Origin: Devosia sp. MC521
GTDB lineage: Bacteria > Pseudomonadota > Alphaproteobacteria > Rhizobiales > Devosiaceae
Assembly (NCBI RefSeq): GCF_014127105.1
Contig: NZ_CP059902.1
Location: 2,017,001-2,081,000, forward strand
Direction of reading: 5' to 3'
DNA: 64,000 nt
Position 1 is the first letter of the stretch, and each line of letters starts with the position of its first letter. The notes beneath the pieces were generated by a model that saw only the letters and a program-made list of their open reading frames with translations, was not told the DNA's origin and ran no database searches. Both the position numbers and the translations under genes were made by a program. This document shows, piece by piece, positions 37,847 through 47,286 of this stretch.

Positions 37847-38613
37847 TGAGCGCGGTTGCAATGCAAATGGACACAACAACCTCACACGCCGCGGCCATGG
37901 AAACGTCCCGCCCGTTTTTCTCCGTGCGCGACATCCACGCCTACTACGGTGAAAGCTACATCGTTCAGGGCGTTAGCCTCGACATCCGCAAGGGCGAAAT
38001 CCTCGCCCTGCTCGGACGCAACGGCGCTGGCAAATCTTCAACACTGCGCACCATCGCCCGCACCGCCAATCCGCACATGCGACAAGGGGAAATCTGGCTC
38101 GACGGTGAACCCGTCCATGCCATGAAAAACTTTGAGGCGGCGCGCGCGGGCATTCAGCTGGTGCAGGAAGATCGCCGCATCATCCAGGGACTCACCGTCG
38201 AAGAAAACATCAAGCTGGCTAAGGTCGCGCCCGGCAACGGCTGGAGCCTTGAACAGATCTATGAGAGTTTTCCGCGCCTTGCTGAGCGTCGCATGCAGGA
38301 AGGCGTCACGCTTTCCGGTGGCGAACAGCAGATGCTGGCCATTGCCCGCGCTCTGGCCCGCAATCTCAAGCTGCTGCTCCTTGACGAGCCCTACGAAGGC
38401 TTGGCCCCGGTGATCGTCCACGAAATCGAGCGCATTCTGCATTCGATCAAGCCTTTGGGCATCACCACCATCATCGTTGAACAAAACGCCGTTGCAGCGC
38501 TCAAGCTGGCCGACCGCGCCGTCATTCTCGACACGGGTGAAGTGGCGTTCGCCGGCACCGCCAAGGAAGTCCTCGATAACACCGAACTCCGCCACGAATA
38601 TCTGGCGATCTGA
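37846..38613 (+). CDS. Branched-chain amino acid-type ABC ATPase (LivF)
   Basis: Predicted 255-residue ATPase. After a 22-residue N-terminal extension not usual in LivF, it shows YYGESYIVQGVSLDI, Walker A GRNGAGKSS (near residue 61), signature LSGGEQQML (near 158) and Walker B LLLLDEPYEGLAP. The start ATG overlaps the livG stop (TGATG), so translation is coupled. An internal ATG (METSRPFF) would remove the extension. Confidence 0.93.
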   Translation: MSAVAMQMDTTTSHAAAMETSRPFFSVRDIHAYYGESYIVQGVSLDIRKGEILALLGRNGAGKSSTLRTIARTANPHMRQGEIWLDGEPVHAMKNFEAARAGIQLVQEDRRIIQGLTVEENIKLAKVAPGNGWSLEQIYESFPRLAERRMQEGVTLSGGEQQMLAIARALARNLKLLLLDEPYEGLAPVIVHEIERILHSIKPLGITTIIVEQNAVAALKLADRAVILDTGEVAFAGTAKEVLDNTELRHEYLAI

Positions 38614-38616
38614 TCT

Positions 38617-38646
38617 TTCTCTCTCGGCCTTCGCGTCGAGAGAGAA
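38617..38646. terminator. Hairpin between convergent livF-type and pxpA genes
   Basis: A 10-bp perfect inverted repeat, TTCTCTCTCG at 38617-38626 and CGAGAGAGAA at 38637-38646, encloses 10 bases. It sits in the 38-base gap between converging genes, as a bidirectional terminator would, but lacks a long T-run. Confidence 0.6.
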
Positions 38647-38651
38647 GCGAG

Positions 38652-39476
38652 CTACCCTGGGTCTTTCGGGTTCAAAGGCATAATGCCGATATCACCCTCT
38701 CCCAACCCGTGGTCCCAGGGTAATTCCACTTCCGGCTGTGATGCCGCAATCGTAATCCCCTCACCCTCCAGCGCGTCACGAACCTCCCGTGCCAGATCAA
38801 CGGCTCCGGGGGTGTCTCCGTGTAGACAAATCGAACGCGCTTTCGACTTCAGAACGCTGCCATCAATGGCGACAATCTCTCCCGCTTGCGCCAGCCGCAA
38901 ACAACGGGCGATGACGGCATCAACATCATGAATAACCGCACCGTCTTGGCTGCGCGGCACCAATAGTCCCTCAGCTGTGTAAGCCCGGTCGGCATAGGCT
39001 TCTCGAATGAGCGGCAGACCCACGGCCATGGCCGCCCGCACCTGTTCGCTATTGTCGAGCGCCAACACCGCCATTTTCTTATCCATGGCCTGAATGCTGG
39101 CGAACACGCCGATAGCAAAGGTCAGCTCTTCCGCCGTTTGGTTCGCCAAAGCGCCGTGCAGTTTGACATAGGACAGTGGATAGTCGACCTCATCGGCAAT
39201 ATGCCGAACCAGAAACATCTGCTCGCGAATTTGCGAGAGCAATTGGTCCAGCGGCATAACCAAGCGAAAACGACCGAACCGCACCGGATCGGCGTAACCG
39301 GGATGAGCGCCCGCACGCACGCCGCGAAGCTTACAAATCTTGAGCACACGCCGGATGGTGCCCGCATCTCCCGCATGACCACCACAGGCAATGGACGCGC
39401 TCGACACAATTTCGAGCAGATCATCGTCTGTGCCCATGCCCTCACCGAGGTCGGCATTGAGGTCAATACTGGTCAT
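38652..39476 (-). CDS. pxpA: 5-oxoprolinase subunit A (LamB/YcsF family)
   Basis: Predicted 274-residue subunit of the ATP-dependent 5-oxoprolinase PxpABC, which opens pyroglutamate to glutamate. The LamB/YcsF signature is at the start, IDLNADLGEGMGTDDDLL, followed by SIACGGHAGD and VRAGAHPGY (catalytic and metal-site region, residues 25-65). The start at 39476 overlaps the pxpC stop by ATGA; an ATG six codons upstream is less likely. Last gene of pxpBCA. Confidence 0.93.
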   Translation of the reverse strand: MTSIDLNADLGEGMGTDDDLLEIVSSASIACGGHAGDAGTIRRVLKICKLRGVRAGAHPGYADPVRFGRFRLVMPLDQLLSQIREQMFLVRHIADEVDYPLSYVKLHGALANQTAEELTFAIGVFASIQAMDKKMAVLALDNSEQVRAAMAVGLPLIREAYADRAYTAEGLLVPRSQDGAVIHDVDAVIARCLRLAQAGEIVAIDGSVLKSKARSICLHGDTPGAVDLAREVRDALEGEGITIAASQPEVELPWDHGLGEGDIGIMPLNPKDPG

Positions 39477-40375
39477 TTTTGTCGGCTCCGCCACAAGGCC
39501 TGCGCATGCTCAACTGTTACGGACGTGAACGCAAGCTCGGTTCCGGGTCGCATTTGTGCCAAACGATCAAGATCGGCGCGAATGACTGTCGCGATACGAG
39601 GGTAGCCGCCCGTCGGCTGATGATCCCGCATCAACACAATCGGCGTGCCATCGCCAAGGATCTGCACATCACCGGGCAGAACCGGCTCAGACACCAGCGA
39701 CAGCGAACTTTTCCCCTCAAAAACATTGCCCGCGTCTTTGAGACGAAACCCCATCCTATCCATCGCCGCAGTGACAAAAAACGATGAATTTACAAAGCGC
39801 TGCCGCACGTCCTTCGTAAATTGCTCAGCGTGAATACCCCAGATGAACCGAACCGGCGACAGATCTTGGTCGACTGCATCGACCGTCTGCCGCTCCAGCC
39901 CGGCGCCAACAATGGTCAGCTCATCCTCTTGTCTCAAAGCCCGCCCGTCGAGCCCACCGATACGCGCCCGCATACTGGTCGCGCGACTGCCCATAAGAGC
40001 CGGTACATCAATCTCGCCAGAAAAGCGCAGATAGCCAAAATTGCCCCAAGCCCCCGCCGCGATCTCCAAAACGCTCCCGGGCTGTAAATCCGCACCGGAA
40101 GACCACGGCACAGCCACACCATCGACGGCTGCGCGGAAATCGCCCCCACTCCAGCCGATGCGCACCGTGCCCTCGACACTTTTCAGCGCTATACCCCCGG
40201 TGGTGAATTCGATCCCCGTCGTCCCAGATGTGCCCGCCAAAATCCCGGCCCGTGCAAAGGCTCCGGCATCCATCGGCCCTGAAGCGCTGACGCCGTGGCG
40301 CAGGCCATTGTAGCGACCAGCGTCCTGAATGGTCGTCAGCGGCCCGCAGCGCAGCAACTTTAACCGCGCGCTCAT
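39473..40375 (-). CDS. pxpC: 5-oxoprolinase subunit C (KipA/biotin-dependent carboxylase-like)
   Basis: Predicted 300-residue subunit, AHS2/KipA domain. LRCGPLTTIQDAGRYNGLRHGVSASGPMDAGAFARAG-type N-terminus (residues 7-43) and QPTGGYPRIATVIRADLDRLAQ near the C-terminus are diagnostic. It overlaps pxpB by 4 bases on one side and pxpA by 4 on the other, so the three subunits are made together. Works in the cytoplasm. Confidence 0.94.
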   Translation of the reverse strand: MSARLKLLRCGPLTTIQDAGRYNGLRHGVSASGPMDAGAFARAGILAGTSGTTGIEFTTGGIALKSVEGTVRIGWSGGDFRAAVDGVAVPWSSGADLQPGSVLEIAAGAWGNFGYLRFSGEIDVPALMGSRATSMRARIGGLDGRALRQEDELTIVGAGLERQTVDAVDQDLSPVRFIWGIHAEQFTKDVRQRFVNSSFFVTAAMDRMGFRLKDAGNVFEGKSSLSLVSEPVLPGDVQILGDGTPIVLMRDHQPTGGYPRIATVIRADLDRLAQMRPGTELAFTSVTVEHAQALWRSRQK

Positions 40376-41040
40376 AGGGCCGAAAACACCAGGTTATCGC
40401 CCGCGCTCAACACAGTGGGCGGATTGGCAAAAGCGTTGAAATTACAAAACTCTGTGCGCCCGATCACATGCCAACCCGTCGGTACTTCGGTAGCCGTAAT
40501 GGCCGTCTGCCCCGCAGCAAACAAAACACTGCCCACCGGAACCCGTGCCCGCACGCTGGAGCGGCGCGGCACTGTCATTTCTTGGCTATGAAAGCCGCAA
40601 TAGACGAACCCCGGCGCGAAGCCAGTCGTCAGAACACGCAGAGGTTGCGCGTTATGCTGGGCTATAAATTCGCTCGGTGTCAGCCCCGATTGCGCGGCGA
40701 CCTCCAAGAGATCGGGGCCATCCTCCCCGCCAAAACGCACAGCAATATCGTGGATCTTTGCGGCGCTCGGTGCAGCCTCACTGCTCAGCCGAAGCCCGAT
40801 CTCGCCAGAAAGGCGCACCAAATCAATGACGTCGCTGTCATATCGGACCAGTACCGATACGAGACTGGGGGCGATTTCGAGCACACCGGTAATCGGGCTT
40901 CTTTCAAGTGCATCGGCCAAAGCCAGAGCTGCGCGGTTCGCCTGATCGTCTAGCCGATCCGCAAAGCGAACCAGCGCGGCGGCGTCGCCGAGAGGCACAA
41001 TACAAGCCCGCTGCACATCTGCGGCAGAAGTGCCAATCAT
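40372..41040 (-). CDS. pxpB: 5-oxoprolinase subunit B (KipI family)
   Basis: Predicted 222-residue subunit, AHS1/KipI domain. LTTGFAPGFVYCGF (near residue 130) and VPRRSSVRARVPVGSVLFAAGQTAI (near 150-175) with TGWHVIGRTE are the family features. GGAGCGG precedes the ATG at 41040, which I take over an ATG four codons upstream. First gene of the operon pxpBCA. Confidence 0.93.
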   Translation of the reverse strand: MIGTSAADVQRACIVPLGDAAALVRFADRLDDQANRAALALADALERSPITGVLEIAPSLVSVLVRYDSDVIDLVRLSGEIGLRLSSEAAPSAAKIHDIAVRFGGEDGPDLLEVAAQSGLTPSEFIAQHNAQPLRVLTTGFAPGFVYCGFHSQEMTVPRRSSVRARVPVGSVLFAAGQTAITATEVPTGWHVIGRTEFCNFNAFANPPTVLSAGDNLVFSAL

Positions 41041-41144
41041 GGACCGCTCCATGTTGTCAAAAGAGAACGCGAGAGTGCATGTCCCGCGCCCTCCAATTTT
41101 GTCAGTCTAAATTGAAAATTCTGTATGAGACGCTGGTTTCACTG

Positions 41145-41321
41145 TCAGTTTGGGTCGCGCCCCTCCTGTTCAATCACCGCCTCGAACAAAAGCTTGGTTT
41201 GTTCCGTCCCAATCGTCTCAACCGCTACTTCCACAATAGCTGCGAAAAGCTCAGCGATTTCTTGGGGATCGGTGATTTCGGCATCGTCGTCTTCGGCATC
41301 GGCGTTGATCAAAGAATACAT
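41145..41321 (-). CDS. Small acidic protein, 58 aa
   Basis: A 58-codon frame reads MYSLINADAEDDDAEITD and continues as an acidic helical peptide (EIAELFAAIVEVAVETIG), ending EQEGRDPN. GGAGG lies 9 bases before the ATG, the best ribosome-binding site in this area, and no other frame is better here. No signal peptide or membrane segment. No family recognised. It lies just upstream of pxpB on the same strand, with a 104-base gap. Confidence 0.6.
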   Translation of the reverse strand: MYSLINADAEDDDAEITDPQEIAELFAAIVEVAVETIGTEQTKLLFEAVIEQEGRDPN

Positions 41322-41440
41322 GGAACGCGCCTCCTGTCGGTGAGCCTACCGTTCCAGTGTGGTTGATTCCGCCGCGCCGTGAAACTGCACTTTCGCCTCG
41401 CCTTGGGCAGAGAGAGTCTTGCCCAACTTAGCCAGCCGTC

Positions 41441-41677
41441 TTATTCTTCGCCCGCTTCCAGATTTTCGATATAGGCTTCAACTTCGTCGAACGTCGCCGA
41501 AAATGGCTTCGGCACGTCGCCAAAGATGATCTTGTAGCTTTCGTCTTCGCGGATCTGGTGGCCGCCGTGACCGCCCAAAATCTTCATCTTTTCAGCCGTC
41601 ATAATGGTCAAACCATAGCGGGCAGCAATGCGCTTCATGCGGCGCATACGCGAAGCGTCAAATTCCTTGCGGCTCAT
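41441..41677 (-). CDS. Hypothetical basic/acidic protein, 78 aa
   Basis: A basic N-terminal half (MSRKEFDASRMRRMKRIAA) precedes an acidic C-terminus ending NLEAGEE. The middle has a Gly/His-rich segment KILGGHGGHQIRED. No family recognised. The frame is open further upstream, but the ATG at 41677 follows GGAG at good spacing and the extra N-terminus looks non-coding. It lies about 120 bases downstream of sdaA, on the same strand. Confidence 0.65.
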   Translation of the reverse strand: MSRKEFDASRMRRMKRIAARYGLTIMTAEKMKILGGHGGHQIREDESYKIIFGDVPKPFSATFDEVEAYIENLEAGEE

Positions 41678-41794
41678 CAAGACCACTCCAAAGTCAATTC
41701 CGCCCCTTTTGCCTACAGTCAGCGCATCTGTCCAGCCTTGTGCCCTAAAGGGGCGATCAAGCCCCCTGCCGTGCTGACGCATATGCGCCCCAGC

Positions 41795-43189
41795 TCAGCA
41801 GACAGTCACATTCGCCGCCAGCCCCGCAAGGCTCGTTTCCTTGTAGCGTTCGCTCATATCCAAGCCCGTCTGCCGCATGGTTTCAACGCAAGCATCGAGG
41901 GACACAACGTGCTCGCCGTCCCCCCGCAACGCCAGCGACGCGGCCGTAATCGCCTTCACCGCGCCAAACGCATTGCGCTCAATGCACGGAATCTGCACCA
42001 GACCTTTGACCGGGTCGCAGGTCATGCCGAGGTGGTGTTCGAGCGCGATCTCGGCCGCATTCTCAACCTGCCGGGGCGTGCCGCCCATTACGGCGCATAT
42101 CGCCGCCGCCGCCATAGCAGAGGCCGAACCCACCTCACCTTGGCACCCGACCTCCGCGCCTGAAATCGAAGCATTGTGCTTGATCAGCCCGCCAACAGCG
42201 GCAGCGGTAAGAAGGAAGTCATGGATTTGGCTCCGCCCCATGCCGGGCAGGAACTGCTCGGTATACTTCAACACGGCCGGAACCACGCCCGCCGCGCCAT
42301 TGGTCGGGGCAGTCACCACCCGCCCTTCAGCCGCATTCTCTTCATTCACCGCCATGGCATAGAGGCAAAGCCAATCATTGGCGGCCGTTGGTGAGGGCAT
42401 GTTTTGGCGCTGCGACGCCTGCAATTGCTCATGGAGCTTTTTCGCCCGCCGATGGACTTTAAGTCCGCCGGGTAAGGTCCCATCCTGCTCCATCCCGCGC
42501 AGAATACAGCCGTTCATCGCCGCCCAAATCGCGTCGAGCCCTCGGTCCAATTCCAACCGGCTCATCTGCCGCTCTTCATTCGCCCGCTTCATCTGCGCGA
42601 TGGATAGGCCCGATTGCTCCGCCATAGACAGCATGGTCTGCGCATTTTCGAACGGAAACGGCACATCAACCAGCCGGGGGTCGGCGCTTGGCCCAGCAGC
42701 CAGCTCATCGGCGCTCAGCACAAAGCCGCCCCCGACAGAGAAATAGCGTTGCCGATAGACCACCTGCCCGCCCTGATCGCGCGCCACAAACTCCATGCCA
42801 TTGGGATGCCCGGGCAAGGGCGTTTTCATATCAAAAATCAGATCGACCGCCGGCCTAAAGCGATACGCCGGATGCCCCTCGGGCCGCACTTCGCCAGTCG
42901 CCTCGACCTCGGCAATCATGGCGTCCATCTGGTCCGGGTCGACACTCGCTGGCAACTGACCACAAAGGCCCAGAATAACCGCGCGCCCGGTGCCGTGCCC
43001 GACGCCCGTAAATGCGAGAGAGCCATGCATCGTCGCCACTATCGAAGCGGGACGCGCACCCACCGCTCGCGGACGATCGAGACGCTTGAGTTCTGCAAGG
43101 AACCGTCCAGCCGCCGACATAGGTCCCATCGTATGGGAGCTTGAGGGGCCAACACCAATTTTGAAAACGTCAAAAACCGACAGAAACAT
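41795..43189 (-). CDS. sdaA: L-serine ammonia-lyase, single-chain iron-sulfur type
   Basis: Predicted 464-residue L-serine dehydratase converting L-serine to pyruvate and ammonia. It starts [20 protein letters not shown]; the beta domain carries the SSSHT signature. The alpha domain has the three Cys likely to hold the [4Fe-4S] cluster: [18 protein letters not shown] and IPCIERNA (near residues 340, 384 and 395). Length fits the fused alpha-beta form. I chose the ATG at 43189, two codons inside the longest frame, as it matches the family start. Confidence 0.95.
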   Translation of the reverse strand: MFLSVFDVFKIGVGPSSSHTMGPMSAAGRFLAELKRLDRPRAVGARPASIVATMHGSLAFTGVGHGTGRAVILGLCGQLPASVDPDQMDAMIAEVEATGEVRPEGHPAYRFRPAVDLIFDMKTPLPGHPNGMEFVARDQGGQVVYRQRYFSVGGGFVLSADELAAGPSADPRLVDVPFPFENAQTMLSMAEQSGLSIAQMKRANEERQMSRLELDRGLDAIWAAMNGCILRGMEQDGTLPGGLKVHRRAKKLHEQLQASQRQNMPSPTAANDWLCLYAMAVNEENAAEGRVVTAPTNGAAGVVPAVLKYTEQFLPGMGRSQIHDFLLTAAAVGGLIKHNASISGAEVGCQGEVGSASAMAAAAICAVMGGTPRQVENAAEIALEHHLGMTCDPVKGLVQIPCIERNAFGAVKAITAASLALRGDGEHVVSLDACVETMRQTGLDMSERYKETSLAGLAANVTVC

Positions 43190-43274
43190 GCGCAAATCTA
43201 AGCATGTTCTGCGCCGAATTCAAAACGCAGCAGAACTGCTTCTCACGCCACGATATTCGGGCCGGACGGCCAAT

Positions 43275-43304
43275 AAAAAAGCGGCGCGATTGTGTCGCGC
43301 CGCT
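43275..43304 (-). terminator. Intrinsic terminator after the Tim44-domain gene
   Basis: On the minus strand AGCGGCGCGA-CACAA-TCGCGCCGCT (43304 to 43280) is a perfect 10-bp stem followed by TTTTTA. It lies 27 bases past the stop of the Tim44-domain gene. Confidence 0.92.
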
Positions 43305-43330
43305 CCAAATCGATCATCAGTGAAAAGCGA

Positions 43331-44332
43331 TTACGCTTCCTGAATAGCCGACAACTGCCAGGTGCCACCGACTGGACGAACGAAGGTCCAGAGTTCGGTG
43401 CTTTCGCTTGGCTCGTTCTCGTCGCCCTCAACAACGCGACCGCTCGAACGTTCACGCACGAAGTCGATAGCCGAATAGCGCATCGCAACGGTTGCGTATT
43501 CAGTCTGGCCTTCGCGCCAGCTTTCGGCCATGTCACCCTGCAGCAGGGTCACATCGGTCACTTCGTTCTTCACGCCGTTGGTGGCGTTGGTCGCGAGTTC
43601 TTCCGAAAGATAACCCATGATTTCTGGCGTGGTGAGCGCGCGCAGAGCAGCATAGTTTTCGTTCGAGAACGCCGCCTGAACGCGGGTCAGCATGCTTTCG
43701 AAGATTTCGAGGTCTTCCATGCCAATGCCGAGCTCGTTCGGATCAGCCGGGGCCTTTGCCGAACCACCGCGACCGAAGTTGCCCAAAAGGCCTTCGAGAC
43801 GGTTTTCGCCCTGACGTGCAGTGGTGTGCTGCTGCGCTTCTGGCTGTGGAACCTCATACTGTGGTGCTGCATAGCCGTTTGCCGCGGCAGCCTGTGGCTG
43901 ACGACGACGACCGAAAATACGCATAGCCAGCCAGATCACGCCACCGATAACGGCGATCTGCACGATCATGGCCATGATGCCACCCATCCCGCCGAGACCG
44001 CCGCCCATGAGCAAGCCGATCAGACCGCCGAGCATGAGACCGCGCATAAGCGAGCCACCGAAACCGCTCATAAAGCCGCCCGGACGCGCTGCGCTCTGGG
44101 CCGCGCCAGCGGCAGGGTTATTCGCCTGCTGGTTCGGGGTCATCGAGCGCTGAACGGGAGCCGCAGCATTTGGCGCGGTCTGCGTTACAGCAGGCTGTTG
44201 GAAGGTGCGGCCACCACGGCTACCAAAACTGCCACCCTTACGGGCCTCAGCTTCGCCAACGGCTACCATGGAGAACGCCATAACCAATACGGCGAAGACA
44301 CTAGCGAACCGGAAGCTCCGGGAAGCGAACAT
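43331..44332 (-). CDS. Tim44-domain membrane protein
   Basis: Predicted 333-residue protein. A signal peptide or first membrane segment (FASVFAVLVMAFSMVAVG) is followed by a Gln/Ala/Pro-rich stretch and a glycine-rich hydrophobic region (LMRGLMLGGLIGLLMGGG and a second helix, near residues 95-150). The C-terminal 150 residues match the Tim44/MBA1 fold (ESMLTRVQAAFSNENYAALRALTTPEI). Alphaproteobacteria have several Tim44-like proteins, some linked to membrane or envelope biogenesis; the role here is unknown. The ATG at 44332 starts the signal sequence; the longer upstream frame is unlikely. Confidence 0.85.
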   Translation of the reverse strand: MFASRSFRFASVFAVLVMAFSMVAVGEAEARKGGSFGSRGGRTFQQPAVTQTAPNAAAPVQRSMTPNQQANNPAAGAAQSAARPGGFMSGFGGSLMRGLMLGGLIGLLMGGGLGGMGGIMAMIVQIAVIGGVIWLAMRIFGRRRQPQAAAANGYAAPQYEVPQPEAQQHTTARQGENRLEGLLGNFGRGGSAKAPADPNELGIGMEDLEIFESMLTRVQAAFSNENYAALRALTTPEIMGYLSEELATNATNGVKNEVTDVTLLQGDMAESWREGQTEYATVAMRYSAIDFVRERSSGRVVEGDENEPSESTELWTFVRPVGGTWQLSAIQEA

Positions 44333-44493
44333 AGGTTTGATCCAGATTAAATATAGTTGAGTGGGAATATAGGGAACCACAACGCTGATTTGAAGGATCA
44401 CACACCATAAAATCGGCAAAAATACCTAAGTGCGTGTCGCCGGACCGACAACCGACCTAAAAATCGCCCGGAGATCGGCCTTACCGATAAATC

Positions 44494-44560
44494 ATACAAA
44501 TCAACTTGCCCACCAACCATACAAGAAGTACAACCGGATTAGCTGATACAAATCAGATAA
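44494..44560 (+). promoter_or_regulatory. LacI-type operator upstream of the GH51 gene
   Basis: A near-perfect palindrome at 44539-44560, TTAgCTGATacaaATCAGaTAA, has the size and symmetry of LacI-family operators and ends 22 bases before the GTG start. The half ATACAAATCA (44546-44555) recurs exactly at 44494-44503, 52 bases (about five helical turns) upstream, which would suit looping or cooperative binding. Either LacI regulator nearby is a candidate. Confidence 0.65.
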
Positions 44561-44582
44561 CCGGTATCTTTGGGAGGAAGCG

Positions 44583-46097
44583 GTGAAGGCCAGTGTTGTG
44601 GCGAATAAGGATTACACGATCTCCAAAATTGATGATCGTGTCTATGGCGCATTTTTGGAGCATTTGGGCCGCGCGATCTACGAAGGCATTTACGAGCCCG
44701 ATCATCCAACCGCTGACAAAGATGGCATGCGCGGCGACGTGGCCGATCTGGTCAAAAAGCTCGACGTCCCCTTCGTTCGCTACCCAGGTGGCAATTTCGT
44801 CTCTGCCTATAACTGGGAAGACGGCATTGGCCCGCGCGAAAACCGCCCTACCCGCCTCGACCTTGCTTGGCACACCTCCGAGAGCAATGCTGTCGGCATT
44901 CACGAATTCGCTGATTGGTGCGCCACGGTAAACACCGAAATGATGCTGGCGGTGAACCTGGGTTCACGCGGCGTCGATGAAGCTCGCAACTTCCTAGAAT
45001 ACGTCAACCATCCGGGCGGCTCCTATTGGAGCGATCTGCGTATCAAGAACGGCCGTAAAGAGCCGTGGAACGTAAAGCTCTGGTGCCTCGGCAACGAAAT
45101 GGACGGCCCTTGGCAGGTCGGCCACAAGGATGCCGATGAATATGGCAAACTCGCCGCCAACACGGCCCGCGCCATGCGCATGTTCGACAAGAACCTTGAG
45201 CTGATCGTCTGCGGTTCGTCCAATGCTGATATGCCGAGCTATCCCGATTGGGAACGCATTGTGCTCGAACATACCTATGAGCATGTCGATCACATCAGCC
45301 TGCACATGTACTTCGCCAACCGCGACGACAACACGCCGAACTTCCTCGGCCTCGCGGAAAAGCTCGACACCTATATCGAGACCGTCGCGGCGACCATTCG
45401 CCAAGTCAAATCCAAGAAGCGCTCGAAGAAAGATGTCACCATCTCCTTCGACGAATGGAACGTTTGGTACCACTCCAACAAGAAGGATCGCGAGATCCTC
45501 GAGGGCAATGGCGGCTGGCCACACGCGCCGGGCCTGTTGGAGGACATGTACAATTTTGAAGACGTGCTGATGGTGGGCCTGATCCTCAACACCTTCATTC
45601 GCCGTTCCGATGTCGTCAAAATCGCCTGCATCGCGCAGCTGGTGAACGTCATTGCCCCGATCATGACCGAAAAGGGCGGCCCCGCTTGGGCCCAGACCAT
45701 CTATTATCCTTATTACTTCGCCTCGGTTTACGGTCGCGGCACCGCGCTTCAGCTGGTCACCACTTCGCCGACCTACGAAACCCCACACTCGGCTGAAACC
45801 AAGTTTGTCGACGTATCGGGCGTGCACAACGAAGACGAAGGCGTTCTGACCTTCTTCCTCGTCAACCGCAATCCGAGCGAAACCGTCGATACCTCGGTTA
45901 GCCTCCAGGGCTTCAATGGGGTTGAAGTCATCGACCATCAGGTCATGACACATCAGAACCTTAAGGCGATCAACACCAGCGCCAAGCAGAACGAAGTCGC
46001 CCCCCGTAAGGGCGAAGGCGCCAAGCTTGCCAATGGCAATATCTCGGTCAGCCTGCCGCCATACTCTTATCAGATGGTGCGCGTCCGCCTCGGCTAA
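44583..46097 (+). CDS. GH51 alpha-L-arabinofuranosidase
   Basis: Predicted 504-residue intracellular exo-enzyme that releases alpha-L-arabinofuranose from arabino-oligosaccharides. The (beta/alpha)8 barrel has catalytic acid/base Glu172 in WCLGNEMDG and nucleophile Glu291 in FDEWNVW; VRYPGGNFVSAYNWEDG (near 66-81) is also diagnostic. No signal peptide. The start is GTG, with GGGAGGAAG upstream. A LacI-type operator sits just before it, and a LacI gene follows on the same strand. Confidence 0.95.
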   Translation: MKASVVANKDYTISKIDDRVYGAFLEHLGRAIYEGIYEPDHPTADKDGMRGDVADLVKKLDVPFVRYPGGNFVSAYNWEDGIGPRENRPTRLDLAWHTSESNAVGIHEFADWCATVNTEMMLAVNLGSRGVDEARNFLEYVNHPGGSYWSDLRIKNGRKEPWNVKLWCLGNEMDGPWQVGHKDADEYGKLAANTARAMRMFDKNLELIVCGSSNADMPSYPDWERIVLEHTYEHVDHISLHMYFANRDDNTPNFLGLAEKLDTYIETVAATIRQVKSKKRSKKDVTISFDEWNVWYHSNKKDREILEGNGGWPHAPGLLEDMYNFEDVLMVGLILNTFIRRSDVVKIACIAQLVNVIAPIMTEKGGPAWAQTIYYPYYFASVYGRGTALQLVTTSPTYETPHSAETKFVDVSGVHNEDEGVLTFFLVNRNPSETVDTSVSLQGFNGVEVIDHQVMTHQNLKAINTSAKQNEVAPRKGEGAKLANGNISVSLPPYSYQMVRVRLG

Positions 46098-46206
46098 TCA
46101 CCCCCATGCGCGCCCGGGCTCTGGTTCGGACGCGCTTCTGTCATCTCTTGCATAACCCTGCACGCCGTCTACAAAAGAGCCAGCCGTTCTCTTTTCCGGT
46201 AGTGTT

Positions 46207-47286
46207 GTGAAACCTGTCGATCCACAAGCGCCGCCACCGAAGGGGCACAAAAAACTGTCCAGCACCGGTCGTCGGGTCACCATGACAGATATTGCGCGAG
46301 CGGCAGGCTGCTCGCAGGCCACCGTGTCCTTTGTGCTGAACAATACAGCAGGCATGAAGCTCTCCGCCGAAACGCGCCAGCGCGTATTCGAAACCGCTTC
46401 CGCACTTGGCTATGCCATTCCCGAAGCCGCCACCGCACCAATAGCCGCCGAAATGCCCAACCGCATCGGCATTATCGTCGATCAGATCGCCACCAGCCCC
46501 GAAGCCGTTCAGGCCATTGATGGGCTCAGCGCCGCCATCCAAGAGCGCGGCGGCCTCGTCTACGTTGGTCAAAGCCGTGGCGACAGCGATGTCGAAGCCC
46601 GGCTCATCGACGATTTTCTCCAGCAGGGAATTTCGGCGCTCGTCTATCTGACCATCTTCACGCGCGAAGTGACGCCGACCACCGCCCTGCGCAATGCGCC
46701 AGTGCCGGTCTACCTTCTCAATTGCTACACCGCCAATCAGGCGACGCCGTCTGCCGTTCCCAGTGAAATCGCGGGCGGTCAGCGCTCCACCCATCACCTC
46801 ATCACCCAGGGCCACCGCCGTATCGCCACCATCACCGGCGAAATCTGGATGGAAGCCGCGCAAGACCGCCTAAAAGGCTACCGCCGCGCCCTTGCCACCG
46901 CCGACATCCCCTTCGAGCAATATCTGGTTTTTGAGGGCGATTGGTCGACCAGCGCTGGCTATGAAGCCACCCGCAAAATCCTCGCCCTCCCCGACCGACC
47001 CACCGCGGTCTTCTGTCAAAATGATCGCATGGCGGTCGGCTGTTATCAGGCACTCAAAGAGGCAGGCCTGTCCATTCCGCAGGATATGTCGGTGGTGGGC
47101 TATGACGACGAAGAGATCGCGCGCCATTTACACCCACAGCTCACAACTTCGGTTCTCCCCCACCGTGCAATGGGTCAGTGGGCTGCCGAGCAAATCCTCG
47201 GTGGCACTGAAGCGCGTGCCTCCGGCATGACCAAGGTCGAATGCCCGCTTATTATCCGCGCTTCCGTTGCCCCACCACGCCCTTAG
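46207..47286 (+). CDS. LacI-family transcriptional regulator 1
   Basis: Predicted 359-residue repressor. After a 24-residue extension, the HTH (TMTDIARAAGCSQATVSFVLNN) and hinge precede a periplasmic-binding-like effector domain (GIIVDQIATSPEAVQ to the C-terminus), which presumably binds a sugar. A GTG start is used. It follows the GH51 gene by 109 bases on the same strand, so it is likely co-regulated. It is convergent with, and overlaps by 4 bases, a second LacI gene whose protein is visibly similar. Confidence 0.92.
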   Translation: MKPVDPQAPPPKGHKKLSSTGRRVTMTDIARAAGCSQATVSFVLNNTAGMKLSAETRQRVFETASALGYAIPEAATAPIAAEMPNRIGIIVDQIATSPEAVQAIDGLSAAIQERGGLVYVGQSRGDSDVEARLIDDFLQQGISALVYLTIFTREVTPTTALRNAPVPVYLLNCYTANQATPSAVPSEIAGGQRSTHHLITQGHRRIATITGEIWMEAAQDRLKGYRRALATADIPFEQYLVFEGDWSTSAGYEATRKILALPDRPTAVFCQNDRMAVGCYQALKEAGLSIPQDMSVVGYDDEEIARHLHPQLTTSVLPHRAMGQWAAEQILGGTEARASGMTKVECPLIIRASVAPPRP

